50,146 nt of DNA, taken from assembly GCF_900103865.1 (NCBI RefSeq), contig NZ_FNII01000022.1, positions 1 through 50,146 of the forward strand. Reading direction: 5' to 3'. Under the pieces are notes generated by a model that was not told where the DNA came from, searched no databases, and was given only the letters and a program-made list of their open reading frames with translations. Positions 34,629 to 43,481 of the stretch are shown piece by piece (the stretch's first letter is position 1; each line of letters starts with the position of its first letter). This DNA comes from Vreelandella arcis (GTDB taxonomy: Bacteria > Pseudomonadota > Gammaproteobacteria > Pseudomonadales > Halomonadaceae). The position numbers were made by a program, and so were the translations under genes.

Positions 34629-35637
34629 TAACAAAACGGCTGATAAACAAATCGCTAAGCAAAAAGGCTTCGCCATTGACCTGAAAACCTGGGGACCTTT
34701 TGTGGCGCTGGTGGTCTTGGCGCTGTTGGGCGTGCTGATCAATCCGGCTTTTTTGGGGCTGGATAATCTCTCCAACATGCTCACCCGCAGTGCCTTTATC
34801 GGCATTATCGCTATCGGCGCTACCTTCGTAATTACCGCGGGCGGGCTGGATCTTTCGGTAGGGTCGATGGCCGCCTTTATTGCCGGGGTCATGATTATCC
34901 TGATGAACAGCCTGGTGGAGCAGTTTGGCGCGGGGCTAACTACCGTGCTGTTCGGTGTGGGCGCCTCGTTGTTGCTAGGGCTGTGCGCGGGCTTTATCAA
35001 TGGTGTAGTTACCACCAAAGGCAAAATCGAAGCCTTTATCGTCACCCTTGGCACTATGGGTATCTATCGTTCACTGGTCACTTACCTCGCTGATGGCGGC
35101 ACCCTAACTCTTGACTGGGCGGTGCGCGATATCTATCGCCCGGTGTACTACGCCAGCTTCCTGGGTATCACCATTCCGGTCTGGGTGTTTCTGGCGGTCG
35201 CGATCATTGGCTACATTCTGCTCAACTACACCCGCTTCGGGCGCTACTGCTTTGCCATCGGCTCTAATGAAAAAGTCGCCGAATACAGCGCCATTCACGT
35301 GGATCGCATCAAAACCATGACCTACATGCTGCAAGGCGTGTGCGTGGCCTTGGCGACGATTATTTATGTGCCGCGACTGGGTTCTGCATCTGGCGCTACC
35401 GGGGTGCTCTGGGAGCTAGAGGCGATTGCTGCAGTGATCATTGGTGGCACCATGCTAAAGGGCGGGCATGGGCGCATCTGGGGCACGGTGGTGGGCGCCA
35501 TCATGCTCACCATGATTGGCAATATTCTCAATTTGACCGACGCCATTTCCAACTACCTCAACGGCACAGTACAAGGTGCCATCATCATCGTGGCGGTCTA
35601 CCTGCAGCGTGCATCATGGAGGAAAACAGGGCCTTAA
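34609..35637 (+). CDS. Sugar ABC transporter permease (XylH/RbsC type)
   Basis: This 342-residue inner-membrane protein of the BPD-transport-2 family has eight to ten hydrophobic segments. Characteristic motifs are [29 protein letters not shown] (read in parts), [42 protein letters not shown] and [28 protein letters not shown] (read in parts). The ATG at 34609 follows AGGGGCAG within the ATPase gene, so translation is coupled. It forms the channel for the sugar delivered by the binding protein at 35726. Confidence 0.93.
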   Translation: MSSVMANNKTADKQIAKQKGFAIDLKTWGPFVALVVLALLGVLINPAFLGLDNLSNMLTRSAFIGIIAIGATFVITAGGLDLSVGSMAAFIAGVMIILMNSLVEQFGAGLTTVLFGVGASLLLGLCAGFINGVVTTKGKIEAFIVTLGTMGIYRSLVTYLADGGTLTLDWAVRDIYRPVYYASFLGITIPVWVFLAVAIIGYILLNYTRFGRYCFAIGSNEKVAEYSAIHVDRIKTMTYMLQGVCVALATIIYVPRLGSASGATGVLWELEAIAAVIIGGTMLKGGHGRIWGTVVGAIMLTMIGNILNLTDAISNYLNGTVQGAIIIVAVYLQRASWRKTGP

Positions 35638-35725
35638 GGCCAAATGAAACCAGCTCAACATCCACCCACTGCAACTTTAAACTCGCTCGCAAGATAACAA
35701 GTACAAACACGAAAGGAGCATCATC

Positions 35726-36679
35726 ATGCCAAGCATCAAAACAGTAGTGGCGACGTTGGCCACCACGACAGCAATAGGGCTTTCCAGCGCCGTCGTTGCC
35801 CAGGAATATACCATCGGCGTTTCTATCCCCGCCGCCACCCATGGCTGGACGGGGGGCGTCAACTACCACGCCGAAGAGGCTAAAGAGCGCCTTGAAGCCC
35901 TCTACCCTGACATCGAAATCACTATCTCCACGGCGGGCACGCCCGGCGAACAGGCCAATGATCTGGAGGATTTGGTATCGCTGCGCAATATCGATGCGCT
36001 GGTGGTGCTGCCCTTTGAGTCGGGCCCGCTAACCGATCCGGTACGCCGGGTTAAAGAGTCGGGTGTGTTCGTGACCGTGGTGGATAGAGGTTTAACTGAA
36101 GAGGGCATCGAAGATCTCTACGTGGCGGGCAACAACCATGAGTTAGGCCGCGTTTCCGGCGAGTACATCCGCGAGCGTCTTGATGGCGAAGGCGACATTG
36201 TGGTGCTGCGCGGTATTCCTACCGTGATTGACGATGAGCGGGTGGAAGGTTTCCAGGAAGCGATCGAAGGTTCCGACGTCAATATTCTCGATATGCAGCA
36301 CGCCAACTGGAATCGTGACGATGGCTTTGAAGTCATGCAGGACTACCTGTCGCGCTTCGATAACATCGACGCCGTCTGGGCCCAGGATGACGATATCGCC
36401 CTCGGCGTCATTGAAGCCGTGCGTCAGGCGGATCGTGAAGACGAGCTGTTTATCGTCGGCGGCGCGGGCATGAAGGACATTATCAAGCGAGTCATGGAAG
36501 GCGACGAACTGGTGCCGGTGGATGTGCTCTATCCGCCCGCCATGATCGCTACGGCCATGGATCTTACCGTGCAGCACTTTGTCTCCAATGGCCCGGTGTT
36601 GGGTAAGTACATTCTGGGTTCGCCGCTGATCACCGAAGAGAACGCCGAGCAGTACTACTTCCCCGACTCGCCGTTCTGA
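35726..36679 (+). CDS. Sugar ABC transporter substrate-binding protein
   Basis: This 317-residue periplasmic protein of the ribose/galactose-binding type (Peripla_BP_4) has a signal peptide of about 25 residues (GLSSAVVAQEYT). Typical motifs are GVSIPAATHGWTGGV, NDLEDLVSLRNIDALVVLP, VVDRGL, GNNHELGRVSGEYI and WAQDDDIALGVIEAV. The sugar ring would stack on aromatic residues such as W in HGWTG. AAAGGAGC precedes the ATG. A strong hairpin follows the gene. Confidence 0.9.
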   Translation: MPSIKTVVATLATTTAIGLSSAVVAQEYTIGVSIPAATHGWTGGVNYHAEEAKERLEALYPDIEITISTAGTPGEQANDLEDLVSLRNIDALVVLPFESGPLTDPVRRVKESGVFVTVVDRGLTEEGIEDLYVAGNNHELGRVSGEYIRERLDGEGDIVVLRGIPTVIDDERVEGFQEAIEGSDVNILDMQHANWNRDDGFEVMQDYLSRFDNIDAVWAQDDDIALGVIEAVRQADREDELFIVGGAGMKDIIKRVMEGDELVPVDVLYPPAMIATAMDLTVQHFVSNGPVLGKYILGSPLITEENAEQYYFPDSPF

Positions 36680-36697
36680 TCACCGTCTGACCAAAAG

Positions 36698-36719
36698 GCG
36701 CGGGTGAAACCACCCGCGC
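36698..36719 (+). promoter_or_regulatory. GC hairpin after the binding-protein gene
   Basis: GCGCGGGTG (36698-36706) and CACCCGCGC (36711-36719) form a perfect 9-bp stem with a 4-base loop, followed by TCCTCT rather than a T run. It sits 18 bp after the binding-protein stop and 40 bp before the next gene. It may be a leaky terminator or a mRNA-stabilising end that raises binding-protein levels. Confidence 0.65.
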
Positions 36720-36759
36720 TCCTCTACTCACGTCATTTAGATTTCACTGAGAGAGTCCT

Positions 36760-37815
36760 ATGAAAACCATCCAAGGGCCAGCGCTCTTTCTCGCCCAGTT
36801 CGCCGGTGACGAAGCCCCCTTTAATAGTCTCGACAGCATTGCCGCTTGGGCGGCGGGGCTGGGTTATCAGGGCGTGCAGATTCCCAGTTGGGATGCGCGC
36901 ATGATCGATTTAAAGCGTGCCGCCGAAAGTCGCACCTACTGTGATGAGATCAAAGGCACCCTGGCTGAACACGGTCTGGCGCTCACCGAACTCTCCACCC
37001 ACCTTCAGGGCCAGTTGGTCGCCGTGCATCCCGTTTACGACGAGATGTTCGACGGCTTCGCGGTGCCCGAGGTGCGCGGTAATCCCAAGGCGCGCCAGGC
37101 CTGGGCGGTTGATCAACTCAAGCTGGCCGCCAAGGCATCGCAAAACCTCGGCCTCACCGATCACGGCACCTTCTCCGGGTCGCTGGCGTGGCCGTTCATC
37201 TATCCCTGGCCCCAGCGTCCGGCGGGCTTGGTCGAAACCGCTTTTGACGAACTGGCGAATCGCTGGCGGCCGATTCTGGATGCGTTTGACGAAGCGGGCG
37301 TGAACCTCTGCTACGAGATTCATCCCGGCGAAGACCTGCACGACGGCATTACCTTTGAGATGTTCCTTGAGCGGGTCGGCAACCATCCGCGCTGCCACAT
37401 CCTTTACGATCCCAGCCACCTGATACTGCAGCAGCTCGATTACCTGGGCTTTTTGGATGTGTATCGCGACCATATTCAGATGTTTCACGTTAAAGACGCC
37501 GAGTTTAATCCCAGCCCTAAGCAGGGCGTTTACTCAGGCTATCAGTCGTGGACGGAGCGCGCGGGCCGCTTCCGCTCCCTGGGCGATGGCCAAATCGACT
37601 TCAAGTCGATCTTCTCGTGGATGGCGGCCAACGACTACCACGGTTGGGCGGTGCTGGAGTGGGAGTGCTGCTTGAAGCACCCGGAAGTCGGCGCCCGTGA
37701 AGGCGCGACCTTTATCCGCGACCACATTATCGAGGTCACCGAGCGGGCGTTTGACGACTTCGCCGACGGTGGCTCCGACGAAGCCGCCAATAGACGCATT
37801 CTGGGTCTCAGCTAA
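36760..37815 (+). CDS. Sugar phosphate isomerase/epimerase-like TIM-barrel protein
   Basis: This 351-residue xylose-isomerase-like TIM barrel (AP endonuclease 2 superfamily) has likely metal-site residues in LCYEIHPGEDLHDG (E and H), YDPSHL (D and H), MFHVKDAEF (H and D) and VLEWECCLKH (E). GYQGVQIPSWD near the N-terminus is typical of the IolE/IolH-like group. It has no signal peptide. It is followed 24 bases later by a Gfo/Idh/MocA oxidoreductase, a pairing common in catabolism of inositols and modified sugars, where the oxidoreductase makes a keto-sugar and this protein isomerises or cleaves it. The exact reaction is unknown. Confidence 0.83.
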   Translation: MKTIQGPALFLAQFAGDEAPFNSLDSIAAWAAGLGYQGVQIPSWDARMIDLKRAAESRTYCDEIKGTLAEHGLALTELSTHLQGQLVAVHPVYDEMFDGFAVPEVRGNPKARQAWAVDQLKLAAKASQNLGLTDHGTFSGSLAWPFIYPWPQRPAGLVETAFDELANRWRPILDAFDEAGVNLCYEIHPGEDLHDGITFEMFLERVGNHPRCHILYDPSHLILQQLDYLGFLDVYRDHIQMFHVKDAEFNPSPKQGVYSGYQSWTERAGRFRSLGDGQIDFKSIFSWMAANDYHGWAVLEWECCLKHPEVGAREGATFIRDHIIEVTERAFDDFADGGSDEAANRRILGLS

Positions 37816-37839
37816 TTGCACAAAGGGGAGCAAAACGAC

Positions 37840-39003
37840 ATGAGCAATCAACACGACGCACCGCGTCGGCTTCGCCTGGGCATGGTCGGCGGCGGCCAGG
37901 GTGCGTTTATTGGCGGGGTACACCGCATCGCCGCACGGCTGGATGACCACTACGAGCTGGTCGCCGGGGCTTTTGCCTCTGACCCCGAGCGCAGTCGGGC
38001 TGCCGCCGCGGAGCTCCACGTTGACGACGATCGCGCCTACCCCGACTACCAAACCATGGTTGAGGCGGAGCGCAAGCGCTCGGATGCTATCGACGTGGTC
38101 GCCATTGTGACCCCCAACCATGTCCACTTCGACGTAGCGCGCACCTTTCTTGAAGCGGGTTTCCACGTGATCTGCGATAAGCCGATGACCATCACCCTGG
38201 AAGAGGCCGAAACCCTTGCCGAACTGGTGGAAAGGACGGGGCTGTTCTTCGGCTTGACCCATAACTACTCCGGCTACTCGCTGGTACGCCAAGCCCGGGA
38301 CATGGTGGCCAACGGCGAGCTGGGCGAGCTTCGTGTCGTGCAGGTGGAGTACCCGCAAGACTGGCTTTCCACCCGTCTGGAAGACAGTGGTGTGAAGCAG
38401 GCCGAGTGGCGCACCGACCCCAAGCGCAGCGGCCCAGCGGGCTGTTTGGGCGATATCGGCACCCACGCTTATCACCTTGCGCGCTATGTGACCGGCCTGG
38501 AGCTCGAATCCCTCGCCGCCGATATGCACACCTTTGTCGAAGGACGAGCACTGGATGACAACGTGAATATGCTGCTGCGTTTCAAGGGCGGCGCACGGGG
38601 TATGCTGTGGTCGAGCCAGGTAGCGCCGGGCAATGAAAACGGCCTTCAGCTACGCGTTTATGGCAGCAAAGGTGGCCTTGAGTGGCGCCAGGAAACGCCC
38701 AACCAGCTAGTGCATTCACCGCAGGGAGAACCCCCGCGGATCTTGACCCGCAACGGCCCTGGCCTGGGCGAAGCCGCCATGGCGGCTGCACGAATCCCAC
38801 CGGGGCATCCGGAAGGTTATCTCGAAGCCTTTGCCCAGCTCTACAGCGATTTCGCCTTGCAAATCCACGCCCATCAACGAGGTGAACGCGCCGATGCGCT
38901 GGCGCTGCAAACCCCGGGGGTAGCCGACGGTGTCGATGGCCTTACGTTTATTACCCGCGCGCTGGCCTCGTCCGCCGCCGGTGGGCAGTGGGTAGATATG
39001 TGA
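37840..39003 (+). CDS. Gfo/Idh/MocA-family oxidoreductase
   Basis: This 387-residue NAD(P)-dependent sugar oxidoreductase has the Rossmann motif [19 protein letters not shown] and the family lysine in [13 protein letters not shown]. The C-terminal domain has [24 protein letters not shown] with the histidine of the GxxxxH active-site motif, and [17 protein letters not shown]. The ATG at 37840 follows AAAGGGGAG; a nearby upstream in-frame codon is less well placed. It is longer than the AraA-like enzyme at 21451 and is of the inositol/keto-sugar type. It pairs with the isomerase just upstream. The substrate is unknown. Confidence 0.87.
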   Translation: MSNQHDAPRRLRLGMVGGGQGAFIGGVHRIAARLDDHYELVAGAFASDPERSRAAAAELHVDDDRAYPDYQTMVEAERKRSDAIDVVAIVTPNHVHFDVARTFLEAGFHVICDKPMTITLEEAETLAELVERTGLFFGLTHNYSGYSLVRQARDMVANGELGELRVVQVEYPQDWLSTRLEDSGVKQAEWRTDPKRSGPAGCLGDIGTHAYHLARYVTGLELESLAADMHTFVEGRALDDNVNMLLRFKGGARGMLWSSQVAPGNENGLQLRVYGSKGGLEWRQETPNQLVHSPQGEPPRILTRNGPGLGEAAMAAARIPPGHPEGYLEAFAQLYSDFALQIHAHQRGERADALALQTPGVADGVDGLTFITRALASSAAGGQWVDM

Positions 39004-39046
39004 AGACGGTCGTCTGAGATAACAACAACATCAAGAGAGAGCCGCT

Positions 39047-39817
39047 ATGAACCAGCACTCAGCGCGCTATGGGAGCCTTGAGCAGAAGGTGGTCTTTATT
39101 ACCGGTGGCGGCAGCGGCATTGGTGCTTCGCTTACCCGTGCCTTTCATCAACAGGGCGCACGGGTGGTGTTTGTCGATATCAACGACGAAGCCAGCGAGG
39201 CGTTGGTCGCCGAACTGAGTGCCGAACCCGGTGAACCGCCGCTTTACCACCACTGCGATATTCGCGACGTGGCAAGCCTACAGCAGGTTATCGCCGAGAC
39301 CGGCCAGAACATCGGGCCGATTCACACTCTTGTGAACAATGCCGCCAGCGATGATCGACACGCCTGGCGGGATGTGGATGTTGCCTATTGGGATGAGCGT
39401 ATGTCGCTCAACCTACGGCCGATGTTCTTTGCTGCCCAGGCGGCGGCTGAACAAATGATCCGGGCGGGCGGCGGCTCGATCATTAACTTTGGCTCGGTCA
39501 GCGTGCAGATGGCGCTGGGCGGCCTGCCTGCCTACGTCACCGCCAAAGCCGCAGCACACGGCTTGACCCGCAGCCTGGCCCGCGACCTGGGTGAGCATAA
39601 TATCCGCGTCAATACCCTGGTGCCCGGCGCAGTGATGACCGAACGCCAGCTCGAAAAATGGATTGGCCCCGATGACGAAGCTGCCATTCAACAGCGCCAG
39701 TGCCTCAAGCTTCGCCTTGAACCCCAGCATATCGCTCCTACGGTGCTGTTTTTAGCCAGCAACGAAAGTCAGGCTATCACTGGTCAGGAGTTGGCGGTGG
39801 ACGCGGGCTGGGGGTAG
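39047..39817 (+). CDS. SDR, probable D-xylose 1-dehydrogenase (XylB-like)
   Basis: This 256-residue SDR shows GGGSGIGASLTRAFHQQGA, NNAASDDRHAWRDVD, YWDERMSLNLRPM, the serine in INFGSVSVQ, and YVTAK. The end is ITGQELAVDAGWG. The DDRH...YWDER...NLR signature and overall layout match Caulobacter D-xylose dehydrogenase XylB, which makes D-xylonolactone. That would connect the ABC importer here to the xylonate dehydratase at 17851. The AGAGAG ribosome site lies upstream of the ATG. Other aldopentoses or D-galactose cannot be excluded. Confidence 0.85.
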   Translation: MNQHSARYGSLEQKVVFITGGGSGIGASLTRAFHQQGARVVFVDINDEASEALVAELSAEPGEPPLYHHCDIRDVASLQQVIAETGQNIGPIHTLVNNAASDDRHAWRDVDVAYWDERMSLNLRPMFFAAQAAAEQMIRAGGGSIINFGSVSVQMALGGLPAYVTAKAAAHGLTRSLARDLGEHNIRVNTLVPGAVMTERQLEKWIGPDDEAAIQQRQCLKLRLEPQHIAPTVLFLASNESQAITGQELAVDAGWG

Positions 39818-39891
39818 GGGGCAAGCCTGCTATGGTGTAACGCATCGATTTGCGTGATGATTTGACCATTGCGCCCCACAAGGATGTCTCG

Positions 39892-39921
39892 ATGCCCCTG
39901 AAATGGATGCCCCTAAAATGG
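39892..39921 (+). repeat. Tandem 15-bp duplication at the gene start
   Basis: Two adjacent 15-base units (39892-39906 and 39907-39921), differing at one base, encode MPLKW twice at the start of the membrane protein. Each contains an ATG, so translation could start at either. It is a recent-looking slippage duplication. Confidence 0.85.
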
Positions 39922-41016
39922 AACGAAGCGCCCCAACTGCCCAGAGCAGATGGCCGCATAGAGGCGATCGATTTAGCCCGCGGTATCGCCATCGGCTTGA
40001 TGATTGTCAGCCATTCGGTCAGTGGCTTGGTGGGCATTCGCAACGTGCCCGACTGGGGTATGGTGCCGATTCATTTTCTCACCAAGTTTTCCTCGTCGCT
40101 GTTTATCCTCGTGTTTGGTGTCGCGTTAGCGGTGGCGTTTCTTTCCCATGTGTACCGTGAGGACTGGCCTAAGCGCCGCCTGAAACTGTGGCTACGCGCC
40201 GTTGAAGTATGGTTTTGGTATAAAGCCCTGCTGATCATCGAGATGCTACCTTTCTACACGCCCAGCGAAATCGTCGATGCGCTGCTCTACGGGCGCTTTG
40301 GTATCTGGGTGGAAATACTTGGGTTTTACGCCATCGCGCTGCTATGGGTGCCGTTAATTTTGCCGCTATGGGCACGCGCGCCGCTGTGGAGCCGGCTGGC
40401 GGTTATTGTTGGGCTTACCTCGCTTACGGCGTGGCTACAAGGACTGTCGTTTGGCGGTAACGATATCCTCAAAGCACTGCTGGTGGACCATGAAGACCAT
40501 TATGCCTGGGGTCAGATCAGCCGTGCGCCACTTGTTCTGCTCGGGTTGTTATTGGGTGAAGCCTTATTGCGATGCTCCAGCGATCCGGCGCTGAAACGTC
40601 GCCTTACCCTCACGCTACTAGGGCTGGGGGCGCTGATGGTGGGTGGTTTTTATGCCTCGGCGTTGGTCGGGGGTGATGTTTACGCCGCCATGCTGGCGGT
40701 GGCCAATAACGAGGGTAAACATCCGCCGGGGCTCGCCTTTATGCTATTTAGCCTGGGCGGCGCGCTGGTGTTGTTTGCCCTCGCGCTTGCTGGCGGCACC
40801 AAAGCAGCCAAGGCCTTAATGCCGCTGACGATTGTCGGCTCTGACGCGCTCAAAGCGTTTATCTTCCATATCGTGATGATTTTTCTGGTGCTGCGTTTTC
40901 TGTGGCAAGGCGAGGGGATGTATACCTATCCACAGGCACTCGGCGTTGGCGGCTTGTTGATACTTGGCGCTGCCCTATGGATTTGGGGAACTCGTTGGAT
41001 GGCGAAACATCGTTAA
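39892..41016 (+). CDS. Multi-pass membrane protein, acyltransferase / HGSNAT-like
   Basis: This 374-residue protein has about ten hydrophobic helices. The first reads EAIDLARGIAIGLMIVSHS, the hallmark of acyltransferase-3 / heparan N-acetyltransferase-like (DUF1624-type) proteins, with a histidine in the first helix that may take part in acyl transfer. A TTG 14 codons upstream could also open the frame, but the ATG at 39892 follows AAGGAT at 8 bases and is preferred. It starts with a repeated five-residue unit (MPLKW twice). It lies between sugar genes and a serine hydrolase; the acceptor is unknown. Confidence 0.75.
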   Translation: MPLKWMPLKWNEAPQLPRADGRIEAIDLARGIAIGLMIVSHSVSGLVGIRNVPDWGMVPIHFLTKFSSSLFILVFGVALAVAFLSHVYREDWPKRRLKLWLRAVEVWFWYKALLIIEMLPFYTPSEIVDALLYGRFGIWVEILGFYAIALLWVPLILPLWARAPLWSRLAVIVGLTSLTAWLQGLSFGGNDILKALLVDHEDHYAWGQISRAPLVLLGLLLGEALLRCSSDPALKRRLTLTLLGLGALMVGGFYASALVGGDVYAAMLAVANNEGKHPPGLAFMLFSLGGALVLFALALAGGTKAAKALMPLTIVGSDALKAFIFHIVMIFLVLRFLWQGEGMYTYPQALGVGGLLILGAALWIWGTRWMAKHR

Positions 41017-41045
41017 AACGATTAATAACGTCTGGAGCTTACGAT

Positions 41046-42125
41046 TTGCGACACTGGATTCAATATGGGTTGGTTGCAGTAGCGCTGCTATTAGCGCTCC
41101 CTGCTCACGCCGATTGGTATTATGAAGTCGACAAACGAAGCGCCTGGCAAAGCGACCTCAACGCTCGCCTGGAGAAATTAGAGGCGCGCTTCGCGGGCGA
41201 TATTGGCGTCTATGTGCAGAACCTGGCTAGCGGTGAAGCCTACGCTTGGCAGGCTGACCAGCCCTGGTATCTCGCTTCGCTGATTAAAGTGCCGGTGGCG
41301 GCAGAGGTGCTGGGCCAGCGCGTTGCCACGGCTGAGCGCCTGACGTTGACACAAAGCGATTATGTCGATGGCGCCGGGCCGACCAATTGGCACGATCCCG
41401 GCACGCCTATTTCCGTGGGGTATTTGCTCGAACACATGATCACTGTGAGCGATAATACTGCCACGGATATGCTGATTGATCGCGTCGGCCTGGATAATGT
41501 TAACCAGCGTGCTAAGGCCATGGTGGCGGCTAACGGGGGCAACCCTGACAACCTGGGGCCGATCTCCAAACTAGTGGACGTGCGACAGGGTGTTTATGTC
41601 GAATTACACCCCGGCGCGCGCTTGCTGGGCGGTATGGATTTTATCGCCCTGCGCCAATCCCCAGTGAGCCAGCGCCCCGGCGCCCTGGCAGCGCGGCTAA
41701 AGGTGTCTCCCCAAGCGCTCGATCAGCCCGATTACCATCGTGCCTTCGACGCCTACCACGCCAGTGGCGAAAACGTGGGCACCCTGCGTGCGTTTGGTGA
41801 TCTGCTGGCGACCCTATACCGAGGAACGATGCCCGACCTGCAAGGCCCACCAGGGAATACGGTGCTTTCTCTGATGGCCGATACAAGCTCCGGTGAGCAG
41901 CGGCTAAAGCAAGGCCTGGGCGATGAAGTCCGCTTTGCGCATAAAACCGGTACACAAGACCGCCGCAGCTGCGATGCCGGGATAGCGGAGCGCGCCGATA
42001 TGCCCAACACCGCCTGGGCGGTGGTTGTGTGTACCCAGGGGCCGGTAGCCGTCAGCGCCCACGAACGTGCCCTGGCGGGCGTGGGCGAAGCCCTTCGCTA
42101 TAGCGGTGCAATCGGCAAGCCGTGA
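41046..42125 (+). CDS. Class A beta-lactamase-like serine hydrolase
   Basis: This 359-residue exported protein starts at TTG 41046, 8 bases after GGAG; the signal peptide ends at about residue 22 (LPAHA before DWY). All three penicillin-recognising motifs are present: S78-L-I-K81, S135-D-N137 and K-T-G (HKTGTQDRR, near residue 305). The omega-loop ExxLN of true class A enzymes is not evident, and an extra stretch of about 60 residues separates the SDN and KTG regions. It may be a beta-lactamase or a peptidoglycan-active relative (Beta-lactamase2 family). Substrate cannot be inferred. Confidence 0.82.
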   Translation: MRHWIQYGLVAVALLLALPAHADWYYEVDKRSAWQSDLNARLEKLEARFAGDIGVYVQNLASGEAYAWQADQPWYLASLIKVPVAAEVLGQRVATAERLTLTQSDYVDGAGPTNWHDPGTPISVGYLLEHMITVSDNTATDMLIDRVGLDNVNQRAKAMVAANGGNPDNLGPISKLVDVRQGVYVELHPGARLLGGMDFIALRQSPVSQRPGALAARLKVSPQALDQPDYHRAFDAYHASGENVGTLRAFGDLLATLYRGTMPDLQGPPGNTVLSLMADTSSGEQRLKQGLGDEVRFAHKTGTQDRRSCDAGIAERADMPNTAWAVVVCTQGPVAVSAHERALAGVGEALRYSGAIGKP

Positions 42126-42198
42126 TAAACTATTGCCCTTTTTAAAGTTTAACCTCGATTCATAAACCCTAGAACCTAAATACAGTCAGGAGCACCCT

Positions 42199-42477
42199 AT
42201 GACACGCGCCAGCGCCCGCCACATTTTGGTCAGTAGTGAAGAACAGTGCCTAGCACTCAAAGAAGAGATCGAAAACGGCAGTGACTTTGCCGAAGTCGCC
42301 AAGCAGCACTCTAGCTGCCCCTCCAGCCGTCAAGGCGGCGATCTTGGCAGCTTTGGCCCCGGCCAAATGGTGCCAGAGTTCGATAAGGTCGTCTTCAGCG
42401 GTGAAGTGGGCCAAGTACACGGCCCGGTGAAAACCCAGTTTGGCTACCATCTGCTGGAAATTACCGAACGCACTTAA
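42199..42477 (+). CDS. ppiC: Parvulin-type peptidyl-prolyl isomerase (PpiC)
   Basis: This 92-residue single-domain cytoplasmic parvulin has the typical ARHILVSSEEQCLALKEEI start, SSCPSSRQGGDLGSFGPGQM and the closing KTQFGYHLLEI. Length and motifs match E. coli PpiC (93 residues). CAGGAGC precedes the ATG. It assists folding by isomerising prolyl bonds. It stands alone between the serine hydrolase and an ABC exporter. Confidence 0.93.
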   Translation: MTRASARHILVSSEEQCLALKEEIENGSDFAEVAKQHSSCPSSRQGGDLGSFGPGQMVPEFDKVVFSGEVGQVHGPVKTQFGYHLLEITERT

Positions 42478-42550
42478 TTCTGCCTAAAAGGCCGTCAAGC
42501 ACCGCGACCATGGTGTTGAAACTATTGCGTCGCGGTGTGAGGAGTACGCC

Positions 42551-43480
42551 TTGAACGATCCGATTATTACCATTAACGGCCTGAATAAAACCTACAAAGG
42601 TGGCTTTCAGGCGTTATCCCATGTGGACTTAACTATCCAGCGCGGCGAAATTTTTGCCTTGCTGGGCCCTAACGGCGCGGGTAAAACCACGCTGATTAGC
42701 GTGGTGTGCGGCTTGGTTACGCCCAGCGAAGGCGAGGTGTTGGTGGATGGCTACGATAACGTAACCGACTACCGCCAAGCCCGTGAACGCATTGGCCTGG
42801 TGCCCCAGGAGTTAACTAACGAGGCCTTTGAAACGGTATGGAACACGGTCAGCTTCAGCCGAGGGCTGTTTGGCAAGGCGCCTGACCCCGCGCATATCGA
42901 AAGCGTGCTCAAATCGCTGGCGCTATGGGAAAAACGCGATAATCGCTTGATTACCCTGTCGGGCGGCATGAAACGCCGCGTGCTGATCGCCAAAGCGCTC
43001 TCCCATGAGCCGCGCATTTTGTTTTTGGATGAGCCCACGGCGGGTGTCGATGTCGAGCTGCGCCGGGAAATGTGGCAGGTGGTGCGCGAGCTGCGCGATA
43101 ACGGCGTAACGATCATCCTGACCACGCACTATATCGAAGAAGCCGAGGAGATGGCCGACCGCATCGGCGTGATTAACAACGGCGAAATTGTGCTGGTCGA
43201 AGATAAGCAAGCACTGATGCGCAAGTTGGGCAGCAAGCAGCTGACGCTCTATCTCAACGAGCCGCTGGAAGCGCTGCCGGCCTCGCTTGACCACCCAGAG
43301 CTCAGTTTGTCCGCCGAGGGCTATGAGCTGATCTACACCTACGACGGCCATCAGGAAGAAGATGGGCATGGTATCCCGACGTTGCTCACCGCCCTTGAAC
43401 GTGAAGGCATTACCTTCAAAGACCTACATACCCGGCAAAGCTCGCTCGAGGATATTTTTGTCGACTTGGTGAGGGCCTAA
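42551..43480 (+). CDS. ABC-2 exporter ATPase (YadG-like)
   Basis: This 309-residue ATPase starts at TTG 42551, 6 bases after GAGGAG. Walker A is GPNGAGKTT, the Q-loop VPQEL, the signature [15 protein letters not shown] and Walker [13 protein letters not shown]; the H-loop is [15 protein letters not shown]-terminal region of about 80 residues ([29 protein letters not shown]) is typical of the YadG/CcmA exporter group. The membrane partner begins one base after its stop. The exported substrate is unknown. Confidence 0.92.
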   Translation: MNDPIITINGLNKTYKGGFQALSHVDLTIQRGEIFALLGPNGAGKTTLISVVCGLVTPSEGEVLVDGYDNVTDYRQARERIGLVPQELTNEAFETVWNTVSFSRGLFGKAPDPAHIESVLKSLALWEKRDNRLITLSGGMKRRVLIAKALSHEPRILFLDEPTAGVDVELRREMWQVVRELRDNGVTIILTTHYIEEAEEMADRIGVINNGEIVLVEDKQALMRKLGSKQLTLYLNEPLEALPASLDHPELSLSAEGYELIYTYDGHQEEDGHGIPTLLTALEREGITFKDLHTRQSSLEDIFVDLVRA

Positions 43481-43481
43481 T

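Noticed and set aside
37534..38529. 331-codon minus-strand frame opposite the isomerase and Gfo/Idh/MocA genes
   Set aside because: It spans the junction of two well-supported genes on the other strand and has no family motif; a codon-bias artefact.
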